Source of the DNA: Okapia johnstoni
Lineage: Eukaryota; Chordata; Mammalia; Artiodactyla; Giraffidae
Direction: 5' to 3'
Assembly: GCA_024291935.2 (NCBI GenBank)
Contig: CM044320.1
Location: forward strand, 52,146,001 to 52,210,000
DNA: 64,000 bases
Shown: in pieces, positions 54,479 through 63,897 of the stretch
Numbering within the stretch: the first letter of the stretch is position 1
Layout of the letters: each line of letters opens with the position of its first letter
Translations under genes and position numbers: made by a program
The notes under the pieces: model-generated
Told to the model about the DNA's origin: nothing
What the model saw: the letters and a program-made list of their open reading frames with translations, nothing else
The model's database searches: none

Positions 54479-55818
54479 GCAGTACACACAACACATTTTC
54501 AGCCTTACACTGCATTTTCTCACGTCTTTCTCACGTCATGTCTTAGATATTCAAAGCCTCGGATTGTTACACCTGCCAAATATTCTTTTATTAAAAGCAA
54601 TCAATACAACTGATTTGAATTAACCGTACGTACTGAAAAGTATAAAGAATTTTTTTAGATAAATAAAAATGTAAAGAGACAAAAAAACAAAAGAAGTGAT
54701 AATGCCACCGTTTATCCCTGCACTAACTAGATACAGCTTCTATTTGAAATCTCAGTACCACCTGCTTTGCATCTGCTCAACCAACTGAAAAACACAGGTC
54801 CGGCAAAGAGAAAAAAAATCCATTTTAAGCAGATCTGTGACAATACAGGGCGAGGAGGTCTTGAAATCCACCAAGGGTTTTAATCAATAAGACTGACAGC
54901 ACAGAGCATGCCAGAAGCCAGGAAAAGAAGAGTTTGCAAAAAGCATTCAAGAAACAGCCCGAGCTATAAGGTTCTGGTGACAAACCAGGGCCAGAGAGGC
55001 AGAGGCACATACCACCATCTTTCTCTTCTGATCTCAGGAAAGGCGAGGGAGGTAAAGGGCTGATTAGCTCGGGGAGGGTTTTTGTTCGGTCTTTTTATTC
55101 AGATTCCAACTTTCTGAATCACGGAAGAATTCTAAAACCTATTGTTTAATTTCAAAAGTTGGATTTGAAAAACACGACAAGCTCTTTCCGTTACCTAATT
55201 CTCAGCTGTACACCAAAGCTTCTTGAGTGTGCATGCTTCATAAAAGGCAAAGGGACTTAATTGAATTTCACATGCGGCTTCTAAGTGGATTGCTAGGGTA
55301 TACCAAGATTAATTAGTTTTGTGTTGTTAATTCAATTCAAAGGTTGCTGATAAACTAAGACCATCAAACTCCATTAGGAGAAACAAAAACTCCTTAATTA
55401 TGACAGCATCTTTGGGGTTGTGGATAAGTTTTATCAGTATACTAACCTTCCATCCTGGGTATTTAGGGTTTGTGATGGATCTACCACAGTGGCCCAAAGA
55501 GACCACAATGATTAAAGAGTTTTCACCAAAATTTTAATTTTCAAATTTGGCATCTTTGAAAAAAAATTCAACCCTTGGTTTCAAGGACGCCTTCTGCCCT
55601 TCTGAATGTAAAATTCTATTTTTGGAAAACTAATCTCAGGAGAATTACTCCAGCCTTTTCATACGCATGCATGCATGGAAGTTGTACAAGGCTACAGACA
55701 CACTAGATTTTGCCATTTCCCTGCCCTAACACAATCATAGTACCATGATCCCTTGTAGGTGAGAAAAATATCTTTCATCATTCACATATTTGATTTTGTG
55801 TAGAGGATATTAAAAATA
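54479..55818. promoter_or_regulatory. single-copy block, candidate conserved non-coding region
   Basis: No transposon is recognised over 1.3 kb. The segment 55,130-55,440 is especially striking, with 'gattaattagttttg', 'gttgttaattcaattc' and 'ccttaattatgac' homeodomain-type cores. It also has moderate, undecayed composition and a few CpGs. It resembles a developmental enhancer by composition. No promoter or gene is visible, and conservation is not shown here. Confidence 0.3.
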
Positions 55819-55827
55819 TAATTTCCT

Positions 55828-56033
55828 GGGCTTCCCAGGTGGTGCAGTGGTAAAGAATCTGCCTGCCAGTGCAGGAGACACAAGAGACGCAGGTTTGATC
55901 CCTGGGTTGAGACGATTCCCTGGAGAAGGAAACGGCAACCCACTCCAGTATTCTTGCCTGGAGAATGCCATGGACAGAGGAGCCTGGTGGGCTACAGTCC
56001 ATGGGATTGCAAAGAGGCAGACATGACTGTCTG
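55828..56033 (+). mobile_element. Bov-tA SINE
   Basis: Head 'gggcttcccaggtggtgcag', 'aggtttgatccctgggttg', body 'cccactccagtattcttgcc' to 'ggcagacatgactgtctg'. Short possible target repeats atttcct on both sides (55,820-55,826 and about 56,033-56,039). Confidence 0.92.
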
Positions 56034-56564
56034 ATTTCCTACACAGCCTTACAAATAACTGCTTCTCTCAGCCTTACACCCAATGAAACCTCACTTTTCC
56101 ATGAAAGCACATAAGTGAGCACACTTGCACACACCGGCACACACACTCACTGGCTTACCACTTGGTCTGGATGCAGATGTATATTGCAGTTCAGGGACCA
56201 GACAACTTTCTTTGCAGCCTGCCACAACAGGTCCCTTTAACATCCTTCCCTATTTACTGCAAGGGACTTCTCTGCATCTGGAACATTCCCCCAGATGTGT
56301 ACATATCTGCACACATACATGGACACACACAGATACACACACTTACATATCCACACATTTCTATGAATTCTTCCTCACCCCTCAACTCTCAGTGACCCCA
56401 CACTCCACCTAGGACATCTTCCTTGTTTTCCAGAGCTAGTCTGGATATCAATGTTATGGGTTACTTCAGCACTTATGTTTAGCCTTAATATTGCAATTGA
56501 CACATTGTAACAATCTTTCAATTTATCAGTAACCCTTATCAGGTTCCTGAAAGACCTGAACTGG
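56034..56564. other. single-copy DNA with CA/CACT-rich tracts
   Basis: CA-rich imperfect microsatellites at about 56,117-56,150 and 56,308-56,345 produce the 95- and 77-codon frames (56,125-56,412). No gene recognised. Confidence 0.45.
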
Positions 56565-56569
56565 ACCTT

Positions 56570-56655
56570 CTTCATGGTTGTATTATCAAACAGTGCAGTG
56601 TCTGGCACACTGAAGGAATTCCATTAGCATTTTTGAATAAATGAATGAAGACCAC
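56570..56655 (+). repeat. MIR/L2-type 3' tail
   Basis: 'gtgcagtgtctggcacactgaagg' then 'tttttgaataaatgaatgaag' is the common terminus of these families. Confidence 0.5.
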
Positions 56656-57569
56656 GGTGATTACAAAATTAGCTGTAAAGCCCCTGCCTTCATACGTCAT
56701 TCCATCCTACATCATTTAAGTACGAATGCCTTTTACTTCCCCTTCCTCTCATTCTGCATCTCTGTGGCCTGATTAATCTCTAGCAACTCATCCTAGAGAC
56801 TTCTAGCTGCCTTCCAATGTTGATTCTCTCCTTTTCCTTTGTAAAAGAACACTTGAGTGTTAGCAGAGAATACAAATACGGGATGGAACTGGAGAGATAT
56901 TTTCCATAATTCAAACTAAACTGGTCATTTGAATAAGTATAGTCATTAAAATGTAAAAGTAAGTACTACATGGGACTTCCAGAAAGTCTTTTTAAAAGGA
57001 AAAAATATATGCCCTTCTTCAATCCTTCCTCCCTCTTGCTACTTAAGATGTGGAAATGATGGCTGGCTCTCTAGCAGCCATTTTGGACCATGAAGCGATA
57101 CACTAAGGATAGAAAAAGTCTGTGAGTTTTCCGGAGTCATCGCACCAGCCACACCACATAACAACTTACTGCTAGACTTCTTTTATATGAGAAAAAGAGA
57201 AATCTCAGTAAACTCACTGTTATTGCAGGCATTTTTCTATAACAACTAGACAATCCTAAATACTATAACCAGCACAGCCAAAGACTTCCTGTATCTATGC
57301 ACAGGTCCTAAGGACAATTCTCGGTCCTTGCCCTGGGTAAGCCTTGAGCGGGAGAGGAACTGATGTCCAGTATGGTTTTTCCATATAACTGTAGACTCAC
57401 CACCCCCCAGGGCTATATATTCCCTCATCTGCAGTAAAACTCTAAATTTGCCAAAATTTATTCTCCATCTCCTACTTTTGCTTTGTTTTACAGCAAAGGT
57501 CGTTGCAGGTGACTCAAAGTCTTTTCCTGGAAAATATATTTGTATTTTTTCCTGAGCCTTAAAAATTTA
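56656..57569. other. single-copy DNA
   Basis: Nothing recognised. The minus-strand frame 57,246-57,428 has no known domain. Confidence 0.35.
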
Positions 57570-57755
57570 AACCAGTGTTTCTCAAAGGGTAGTCTCAGAA
57601 CTTAATCACAGTCCCCTGGGATTATTATTATTAATGTGGAGTCCTGGCCTTAAGCCAGACATATTCAGTCACAATTTCAGGTGGGGGAGCCTCTACATTC
57701 TATAAGGTCTCTAAGGGACCATGAGGCACAAAAGTATGACAACAATTGCTTTTAA
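57570..57755 (+). repeat. hAT-Charlie MER5A-like element
   Basis: 'accagtgtttctcaaagggtag', 'cagtcccctgggattattatt' and 'aatttcaggtgggggagcc' follow the MER5A order. Diverged. Confidence 0.45.
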
Positions 57756-57869
57756 ACAGATATTAGAGGCAATTTTTGCTACCCCTCAAATCATAATTCA
57801 GAGGACTTCTCTTCCTCCACAAGGACTCAGGCTCCCATCTATCTTGTCAAAATAAGAGCTTTGGAAATT

Positions 57870-58040
57870 CTACTGCCTTGCAGCCCTAAGTGTGGACCAT
57901 GGACCAGTGGTATCATCTCCCCTTTTTAGAAATGCCTATCTTGGGTCTCACTTCAGACCTACCTACTCAGAATCTGTACTTTAACAAGATCTCCAAGTGC
58001 TTCCCAAGCAAGTTAGTGTTTGGAAAGCACTGAGCTCCAG
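57870..58040 (+). repeat. hAT-Charlie MER5A-like element
   Basis: 'ctaagtgtggaccatggaccag', 'gaaatgcctatcttgggtc', 'cagacctacctactcagaatc' and 'aacaagatctccaagtgc' give a recognisable MER5A sequence about 120 bp after a similar element in the same orientation. Confidence 0.6.
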
Positions 58041-58307
58041 TACTGTGCCCTCTTGAAATATTTACCTCAGAGCTCTCCTCCTATTTCCATCACTTGGACA
58101 CATGCTGCAACTTACACCACCCACAAACCTACTGCTACTGAGCCCAGTGGTAGAACCATTTACTGAGCATCTAGCAAGTACCAGAGACAAAATGGTAGAA
58201 AAATGTCTGTGATGGCCAATTTTATGTCATCTTGGCCAAGTTATGGTACCCAGATAGTCGTTTCAAAACTAATCTAAATGTTACTATGATGGTACTTTTT
58301 AGATTAG

Positions 58308-58492
58308 TATGTGTGTGTGTGCATGCACACGCACGTGTGGTTAATTGCTTCAGTCGGGTCTGACTCTTTGAGACCCAATGGACTGCGGCCTGCCAGGCTC
58401 CTTGTCCATGGGGTTCTTCAGGCAAGAATACTGCAGTGGGTTTCCATGCCTCCATTCTTTATTGCTGAGTCACCAGGGAAGCCTCACTTTTC
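58308..58492 (-). mobile_element. Bov-tA SINE, antisense, internally shortened
   Basis: + strand: TG repeat, then 'ttgcttcagtcgggtctgac', 'gactgcggcctgccagg', 'aagaatactgcagtgggt' and the reversed head 'gctgagtcaccagggaagcc'. The segment with 'cttcccaacccagggatc' is missing, so the copy has an internal deletion. Confidence 0.85.
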
Positions 58493-58749
58493 TGATGAGA
58501 TTAACATTTAAATCAGTAGATTTTCAGGAAGCAGATTATCCTCCACAATGTAGGTGGACCTCATCCAATCAGTTGAAGACCTTAAGAGAAAAAGGAATGA
58601 TCTCCCCCAAGCAAGAGAGAATTCTGCCTGCAGCCTGCTGTTCTACCCTGAATATCTGGGACTTACTGGCCTTCATAACTGCATGAGCCAATTCCTTAAA
58701 ATTCAATCAGTCTTGCTTTCTTTCTATACATACATGCAAATATATATAT

Positions 58750-59035
58750 GGTGCTGCTGCTGCTGCTGCTGCTAAGTCGCTTCAGTCATGTCTGACTCTG
58801 TGTGACCCCATAGATGGCAGCCCACCAGGCTCCCCCATCCCTGGAATTCTCCAGGCAAGAACACTGGAGTGGGTTGCCATTTCCTTCTCCAATGCATGAA
58901 AGTGAAAAGTGAAAGAGAAGTCACTCAGTCGTGTCCGACTCTTTGCGACCCCATGGACTGCAGCCTACCAGTCTCCTCCGTCCATGGGATTTTCCTAGCA
59001 AGAGTACTGGAGTGGGGTGCCATTGCCTTCTCCTA
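58750..59035 (-). mobile_element. BOV-A2 SINE, antisense
   Basis: + strand: (GCT)n at 58,752-58,773, 'agtcgcttcagtcatgtctg', linker 'tgaaagtgaaaagtgaaag', then the second reversed unit ending 'gtgccattgccttctcc'. Mirror image of the copy at 54,187. Confidence 0.95.
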
Positions 59036-59256
59036 TGTATAAAATATATATAACATATTTGTGATATTTAAATATACTTTAAAATATTAAATATATTTAA
59101 CATTTATCAATATCAGAAATAAATATACATACACACACATATATATACACATTAACATATATATCCTCCTAGTTCTGTTTCTTTGGAGAACCCTAATAAA
59201 GTTTACTATTATTTGTGTTATGTATTAATTATATATATTTGGGTAATATATATATA
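59036..59256. repeat. AT-rich low-complexity sequence
   Basis: TATA/ATAT-rich, with 'atatttaaatatac', a CACA run (about 59,131-59,139) and several ATATAT blocks. Low-complexity sequence inside or at the end of the old repeat. Confidence 0.7.
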
Positions 59257-59281
59257 AGGTTCACAAATTCATTGTGAACCT
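59257..59281. other. perfect 10-bp inverted repeat, 5-nt loop
   Basis: aggttcacaa (59,257-59,266), loop attca, ttgtgaacct (59,272-59,281). The arms are perfectly complementary. It follows an ATATATA tract. There is no T-run expected of a bacterial terminator, and the context is a mammalian genome. The arms contain AGGTTCA-type half-sites facing each other. Function not shown. Confidence 0.85.
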
Positions 59282-59319
59282 CCTTTAGACTGATTCACTC
59301 ATCGTATCAAAGTCTTCCA

Positions 59320-59830
59320 TCTCTCCCTGTTGCCTATAGGATAAACCACAAATTCTTAGCATGCAGTTTCATGCCTCCAGGGTCTTCTCAGCCACACTGC
59401 ACATTTTGACCATATCAGGCTACTCTTTGTTTTTCAGACCAGATTTTCTGTCTCTGTTCATTCCTTCTCTCCTCTGACCTCCTACGAAATCTTTCTCATC
59501 CCCCCTGATGCCTCGCACAAATGACCAACCTTTATTTACTAAATACAAACACACAAATGTTTGTTGAATTTTATTGAATAAAACTTTCCCTTTCCCAGTA
59601 TCTTGCCAGCTGCAATTAATCACTGCTCTCTGAAAGACATGTGAACAATTATTTCCTTAGGAAATACATTATAGTTTGGTTAAATGTATATCCTGACTTT
59701 GACTAGACTTCATGCTCCTTTGAAGGCAGGAAATATGTTTTTATTACACATCTTATTTGTTTGCATGTATTCCTTTTAATCTCTACAGTAATATTTATTA
59801 CATGAATGAAAAACTGTTTGATATATATTT
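59320..59830 (+). repeat. L2 LINE 3' end
   Basis: 'ttgcctataggataaaccac', 'ccagggtcttctcagccac', 'ttcttctcatcccccctgatgcc' type sequence, later 'tttgactagacttcatgctcc' and 'ttgaaggcaggaaatatg'. The order matches the 3' region of L2. + strand. Confidence 0.6.
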
Positions 59831-59984
59831 GATTATTATCATGATTATGAGCTTTAAATACCAAGTGGAGAAGGAGAATAGTTAAATCTCTCCTTTTATC
59901 AGGCTTTCTCTTTCTTTCTTTTTCTTTGTTATACTACCTAGCATTTCAGTTATGTAGGATTTTGTTTAGGATGTATCTTATTCC

Positions 59985-60055
59985 TATTGAATGTAAGCTC
60001 ATAAGAGCACAGACTTTGTAAGTACTTAGTAAGTATGTGTTGAATGAATTCATTT
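59985..60055 (+). repeat. L2-type 3' tail
   Basis: 'gaatgtaagctcataagagc' then 'gtacttagtaagtatgtgttg' and 'aatgaattc' is the usual L2 terminus, a second one 150 bp after the first. Confidence 0.5.
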
Positions 60056-60221
60056 GTCTGTGAGTATGAATATTTGGTCAAGGCAGGGGTGCCTATCCAT
60101 TGAAAATAACAAAATATTTGCACACTTAAGACAAAGGACCTGAGCACAATGCCTTACTGTAGAATTGTGAAAAGTTGTTCTTGCTAATTTGGGTTTTATC
60201 TTGGGTTACCTAAGATGGCTG

Positions 60222-60441
60222 GGGCTTCCCAGGCAGCACTAGTGGTAAAGAACCTGCCTGCAAATGCAGGAGAAGTAAGAGATGCGGGTTTGACCTCTGG
60301 GTCAGGAAGATCCCCTGGAGGAGGGCATGGCAACCCTATTCAGTATCCTTGCTTGGAGAATCCCATGGACAGAGGAGCCTGGCAGGCTACAATCCATGAG
60401 GTCACAAAGAGTTGGACATGACTGAAGTGACAGCATGCAGG
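60222..60441 (+). mobile_element. Bov-tA SINE
   Basis: Head 'gggcttcccaggcagcac', 'cgggtttgacctctgggtc', body 'ttggagaatcccatggac' to 'gagttggacatgactgaag'. Flanking 11-bp imperfect repeats acctaagatgg (60,208-60,218) and acctaaagtgg (60,443-60,453). Confidence 0.9.
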
Positions 60442-60453
60442 AACCTAAAGTGG

Positions 60454-61788
60454 TTGACCTAGGTCAAAGGTTTTCCAAATTACTTTTTGGTCATGGAGTC
60501 CCATTTTGGAAATCAAGTGTTATTGAAAACCACAGCCACCCTATTGTGGGTCAGTGTCCACACAGAGGAAGGGTGACTTCTTTTCAACTTGCATGAAGCC
60601 TCCACATGGCCTAGAGATAGGCCTACATAGAACACTAAATACAGAAGACAGATGAAAACTGAATTACTCTGACTAAAGCAAGGATGAAGAACCTTTTCCT
60701 CTGGGCTTCTGCCTTATCATTCCCTTGTGGTTCCCAAGGCACCTATTGGGAAACAGGACTTCGTGGAAAGCCCTTTAAAACCACATTATTCAATGCCTCT
60801 GGAGATACTTCCAGATTCAAGCATCATTAATCAGGTGGGATTTTCAGCCTAAAACCACTAAGGCCTAAGGAGGTGTGAAGTCTTGATAGAAGCTAATATG
60901 GCACTGATTTCATAGAGAAGCAAGACTCCTGACAGTTAGCATCTGTAAGCATTTAGATTATAATGGAACCGGGGGCAATAAGCAGCCTGGATTTTAAGAT
61001 TGAATCAAGCTGGGCAAACCTAATTGCTTTTTTTTTCTTTTTTTAAAGGGAGAGGGAATTGCATGATTAATAAAAGAGAGAGAGAGAATGAAGATGTAAC
61101 ACAACCTAATTTTGGTAAAGCACTTAATACAGTTTCTAATAAAGTCTTACTTGCAAAATAAATTCAAATTGAATTGGATTTGGACTCCAGCATTCTCTAC
61201 TGGCTGAAAGCTGAGGGTTGGTGACATAGAAACCAAGGATAAAAGCAATGTGTCAAGTTACAGAAGAGTCTGGTAGCCCTGCCTCAGGAATCAATGAGGC
61301 ACTAGTGTTAGTTAACAGCTTCATTAATGATCTACATGATGAGACAAAAGAGTATCTTAATGAATGTTACTGAAGAAACTGTGGGGAGATGCTGTGAATT
61401 CTAGTATCAACAGAGAGGTTTGCAACAAGAAAATAAATATGCAAAAACAGCTGGGAAGAAATATCTTAGAAGCTGATATTTGGGGGAAAACAGTTTAAAA
61501 GATTTTGAAGAAACCCACTTCTTAACTCTTATAAAATATCATTCTTTGAGATTTGAGTAAAACAAACATTTAATTCAATTAAGTGTTTAGCCTACATGCC
61601 CAGGACAATTATTTCCCCCAATACAACAAGTAAAAATAAACACATAACCACAGAGCATGATCAACTAACTAAATAAAAGTCTTTTTCTTCTTCACTTTTC
61701 TTTTTCTCTTGGAGTGTTAGTGGGAGAACTCTGGTACAGAATGAATACAAAGAATAACAGAAAGAGATGTCATTTTCTGAGACGGGTA
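60454..61788. other. single-copy AT-rich DNA; possible conserved element at about 60,780-61,170
   Basis: No transposon recognised. The part 60,780-61,170 contains TAAT-type cores ('catcattaatcagg', 'catgattaataaaag', 'cacttaatacag') and an AG run (61,074-61,086). Composition suggests constrained non-coding DNA; alignment needed. Confidence 0.3.
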
Positions 61789-61962
61789 GGGACTTCCTTA
61801 CAGGTCCAGTGGCTAAGACTTCACTTTCCAACACGGGGAATGTAGATTTGATCCTTAGTCAGGGAGTTAAGATCCCACATGCCTCTGGGCCAAAAAAAAA
61901 CAAAACATAAAGCAGAAGCAATATTGCAATAAATTCAAAAAAGACTTTAAAAAATAATTTAA
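61789..61962 (+). mobile_element. CHR-type SINE
   Basis: 'agggacttccttacaggtcc', 'agtggctaagacttcactttcc', 'gtagatttgatccttagtcagg', 'taagatcccacatgcctc' then an A-rich tail. + strand, immediately 5' of the BovB copy. Confidence 0.8.
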
Positions 61963-61984
61963 AAAATTAAAAGGAGAGGGGGAT

Positions 61985-62473
61985 ATGCTGTCAGCAGATG
62001 GAGGCCCAATATCAGCAGATAGAGCACAAGCTGGAATCAAGATTGCTGGGAGAAATATCAATAACCTCAGATATGCAGATGACATTACCCTTACGGCAGA
62101 AAGAGAAGAAGAACTAAAGAGCATCTTGATGAAAGTGAAAGACGAGAGTGAAAAAGTTGGCTTAAAACTCTGCATTCAGAAAACTAAAATCATGGCATTC
62201 AGTCCCATCACTTCACAGCAAACAGATGGGGAAACAATGCAAACAGTGAGAGACTTTACTCTTTTGGGCTCCAAAATCACTGTAGATGATGACTGCAGAC
62301 ATGAAATTAAAAGACACTTGCTCCTTGGAAGAAAAGCTATGACCAACCTAGACATCATGTTAAAAAGCAGAGACATTACTTTGCCAACAAAGGTCCGTCT
62401 AGTCAAGGCTATGGTTTTTCCAGTGGTCATGTATGGATGTGAGAGTTGGACTATAAAGAAAGCTGAGTGCTGA
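61985..62473 (+). pseudogene. BovB (RTE-clade LINE) ORF2 reverse transcriptase remnant, 162 codons
   Basis: An open frame encodes the C-terminal part of a BovB reverse transcriptase. The catalytic YADD box is at residues 30-33 (nt 62,072-62,083), in the context NNLRYADDITL. It is followed by the conserved thumb and connection region ('LILKVKxxSEKVGLKL...QKTKIM' near residues 46-70, here ILMKVKDESEKVGLKLCIQ) and by 'MYGCESWTIKKAE' at the end. The two aspartates of the active site are present. The first ~10 residues are probably flanking sequence. The frame ends at TGA 62,471-62,473, where the family usually continues. About 55 bases later a one-base deletion shifts the frame. Upstream RT motifs, the endonuclease and the 5' UTR are absent, so it is a dead 5'-truncated copy. 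BovB entered ruminants by horizontal transfer from reptiles. Confidence 0.85.
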
Positions 62474-62862
62474 AGAATTGATGCTTTTGAACTGTGGTGT
62501 TGGAGAAGACCTTGAGAGTCCCTTCAACTGCAAGAATATCTAACCAGTCAATCCTAAAGGAAATAAGTCCTAAATTTCATTGGAAGGGCTGATGCTGAAG
62601 CTGAAACTCCAATACTTTGGCCACCTGATGCAAAAAACAACTCACTGGAAAAGACTCTGATGCTGGGAAAGATTGGAGGCAGGAGGAGAAGGGGATGACA
62701 GAGGATGAAATTGTTAGATGGAATCACCAACTCGATGGACATGAGTTTGAGCAAGCTCCAGGAGTTGGTGATTGATGGACAGGGAAGCCTGGCATGCTGC
62801 AGTCAGTGGGGTTGCAAAGATTTGGACACGACTGAGTGACTGAACTGAGCTGAGATAGAGAC
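62016..62862 (+). mobile_element. BovB 5'-truncated copy
   Basis: Largest BovB in the window, about 850 bp. It runs from the RT C-terminal region to the 3' end ('gatgctgggaaagattggagg', 'gacatgagtttgagcaagc', 'gagtgactgaactgagctgag'). The 3' part is highly similar to the four short BovB 3' fragments elsewhere. It lies within 60 bp of the A-rich tail of a CHR SINE. Confidence 0.92.
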
Positions 62863-63020
62863 AGCATTTGTAAATTTCCCCCCACCAACTTCATCCAGAT
62901 AAAGATTTCAGTGGCCTCTTGAGTTTTTTAAGCTTGAGAGAGAGATAAAAAGAATCCAGTAATTCACATGGTTTCAAAACCGAGCACCTCTTCCACCATC
63001 CTCCACCTTGCCTCCCCTAG

Positions 63021-63110
63021 GTTGCCTGCCTTGAAGCTGATCACCTGACTCTCTCTTATCTTCAAAAGAATGCCTCCCTGGTATCTGCCAACCATCATCT
63101 CTCTTCCTCG
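63021..63110 (+). other. candidate 90-nt exon (weak)
   Basis: Pyrimidine-rich tract ending cctcccctag at 63,020 and donor cctcg|gtgagtaac at 63,111. Of three frames only the first is open throughout: 30 codons, phase 0 at both ends, starting VACLEADHLTLSYLQ. No domain recognised. The unit lies just 3' of BovB and before an AATAAA-like site (63,129-63,134). It could be part of an unrecognised LTR end, in which case the splice sites are accidental. Its phase is incompatible with the microexon at 50,181-50,215. Confidence 0.22.
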
Positions 63111-63464
63111 GTGAGTAACTGACATTACAATAAACCTCCATTACATTTCATGTTTTAAATAAACGATGCCTATTTACTTTCAAATTGTCATTTATTACTT
63201 ATAGAAAGATACTTCTGTTGTTCAGTTGATCTTATTTTCTATTTTAAATATTGATTGGGTGTTCTGGGTTGGGAGGAATGCATCAGAAATTTTTCCAATT
63301 AAAATTAATAGAAAAAAAGTTTTTATTTAATGGCTTTTCACTTAGTGGCAAGGCTTTTAGAAACAGATCAAAATCATTAAATGAGAGACAAGGGTTTTTG
63401 ATTTATCCTTCTAGTGTTTCTTTTTTGTAGATATCCAACTACATAAAGTAATATTAACAATCTA
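63111..63464. other. single-copy AT-rich DNA
   Basis: No feature recognised beyond an AATAAA word at 63,129-63,134. Confidence 0.35.
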
Positions 63465-63469
63465 GTTTT

Positions 63470-63897
63470 TTTATTGGAGTATAATTGCTTTACAATATTG
63501 TGTTAGCTTCTCCTGTACAATGAAGTGAATCCGTCCTATGTATACATGTATCCCGTTCTTCTTGATCCTCCCTCCCCACAAACCCCATCTATTCATTACA
63601 GAGCACCAAGCTGAAACTCCAGTACTTTGGCCACCTGATGTGAAGAACTGACTCATTTGAAAAGATCCTGATGCTGGGAAAGATTGAAGGCAGGAAGAGA
63701 AGGGGACAACAGAGGATGAGATGGTTGGATGGCATCACCGACTCAATGGACATGAGTTTGAGTAAGCTCCGGGAGTTGGTGCTACACAGGGAAGCCGGAC
63801 ATGCTGCAGTCCATGGGGTCACAAAGAGCCGGACACGACTGAGTGACTGAACTGAACTGAAGCTGAGCTTCCTGGTCCCTATTATTCTGTTATTGTT
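63470..63897 (-). mobile_element. L1 3' UTR fragment, antisense, split by a BovB 3' end
   Basis: + strand: T-run, 'attggagtataattgctttac', 'tgtacaatgaagtgaatccg', 'cagagcaccaagctga'. After the BovB insertion it resumes 'agctgagcttcctggtcc'. A tctagtttt sequence at 63,461-63,469 and 63,898-63,906 is a plausible 9-bp target-site duplication, partly within the T-run. Confidence 0.72.
63608..63860 (+). mobile_element. BovB 3' end fragment inside the L1
   Basis: 'aagctgaaactccagtactttgg', 'gactcatttgaaaagatcctg', 'gggagttggtgctacacagg', 'gagtgactgaactgaactga'. The L1 'caccaagctgagc' sequence is duplicated in part (aagctga at 63,608 and 63,860), giving a possible 7-bp target repeat that overlaps the BovB sequence itself. 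Confidence 0.88.

Larger units (their letters stand above)
58211..59200 (+). mobile_element. old mammalian interspersed repeat, copy 2 (family uncertain), split by two SINEs
   Basis: Opens 'gatggccaattttatgtc' and continues 'actttttagattagtatg'. It resumes with 'gagattaacatttaaatcag' and 'ggtggacctcatccaatcag', then ends 'ctagttctgtttctttggag' with 'aaccctaataaag'. Same order as 9,783-10,345. It is broken at 58,310 by a Bov-tA and at 58,750 by a BOV-A2. Confidence 0.6.

Noticed and set aside
54132..54515. Frames with polyserine or polyalanine ends
   Set aside because: They translate the BOV-A2 SINE and its CAG tail.
59257..59281. Hairpin as a transcription terminator
   Set aside because: Rho-independent termination does not apply to a mammalian nuclear genome, and no T-run follows.
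17082..60441. tRNA gene predictions at the heads of Bov-tA and CHR SINEs
   Set aside because: The heads keep A/B-box-like promoters, but they are tRNA-derived SINE parts that cannot form a complete cloverleaf.
17082..60441. Recurring near-identical units that might suggest a CRISPR-like array
   Set aside because: They are SINEs scattered on both strands at irregular kilobase spacing, with target-site duplications. The genome is mammalian.
42039..63110. Joining the four exon-like units into one coding gene
   Set aside because: Phases do not match: 22,072 has stops in all frames, 50,181 exits in phase 1, and 63,021 needs phase 0; read in phase 1 it stops within a few codons.
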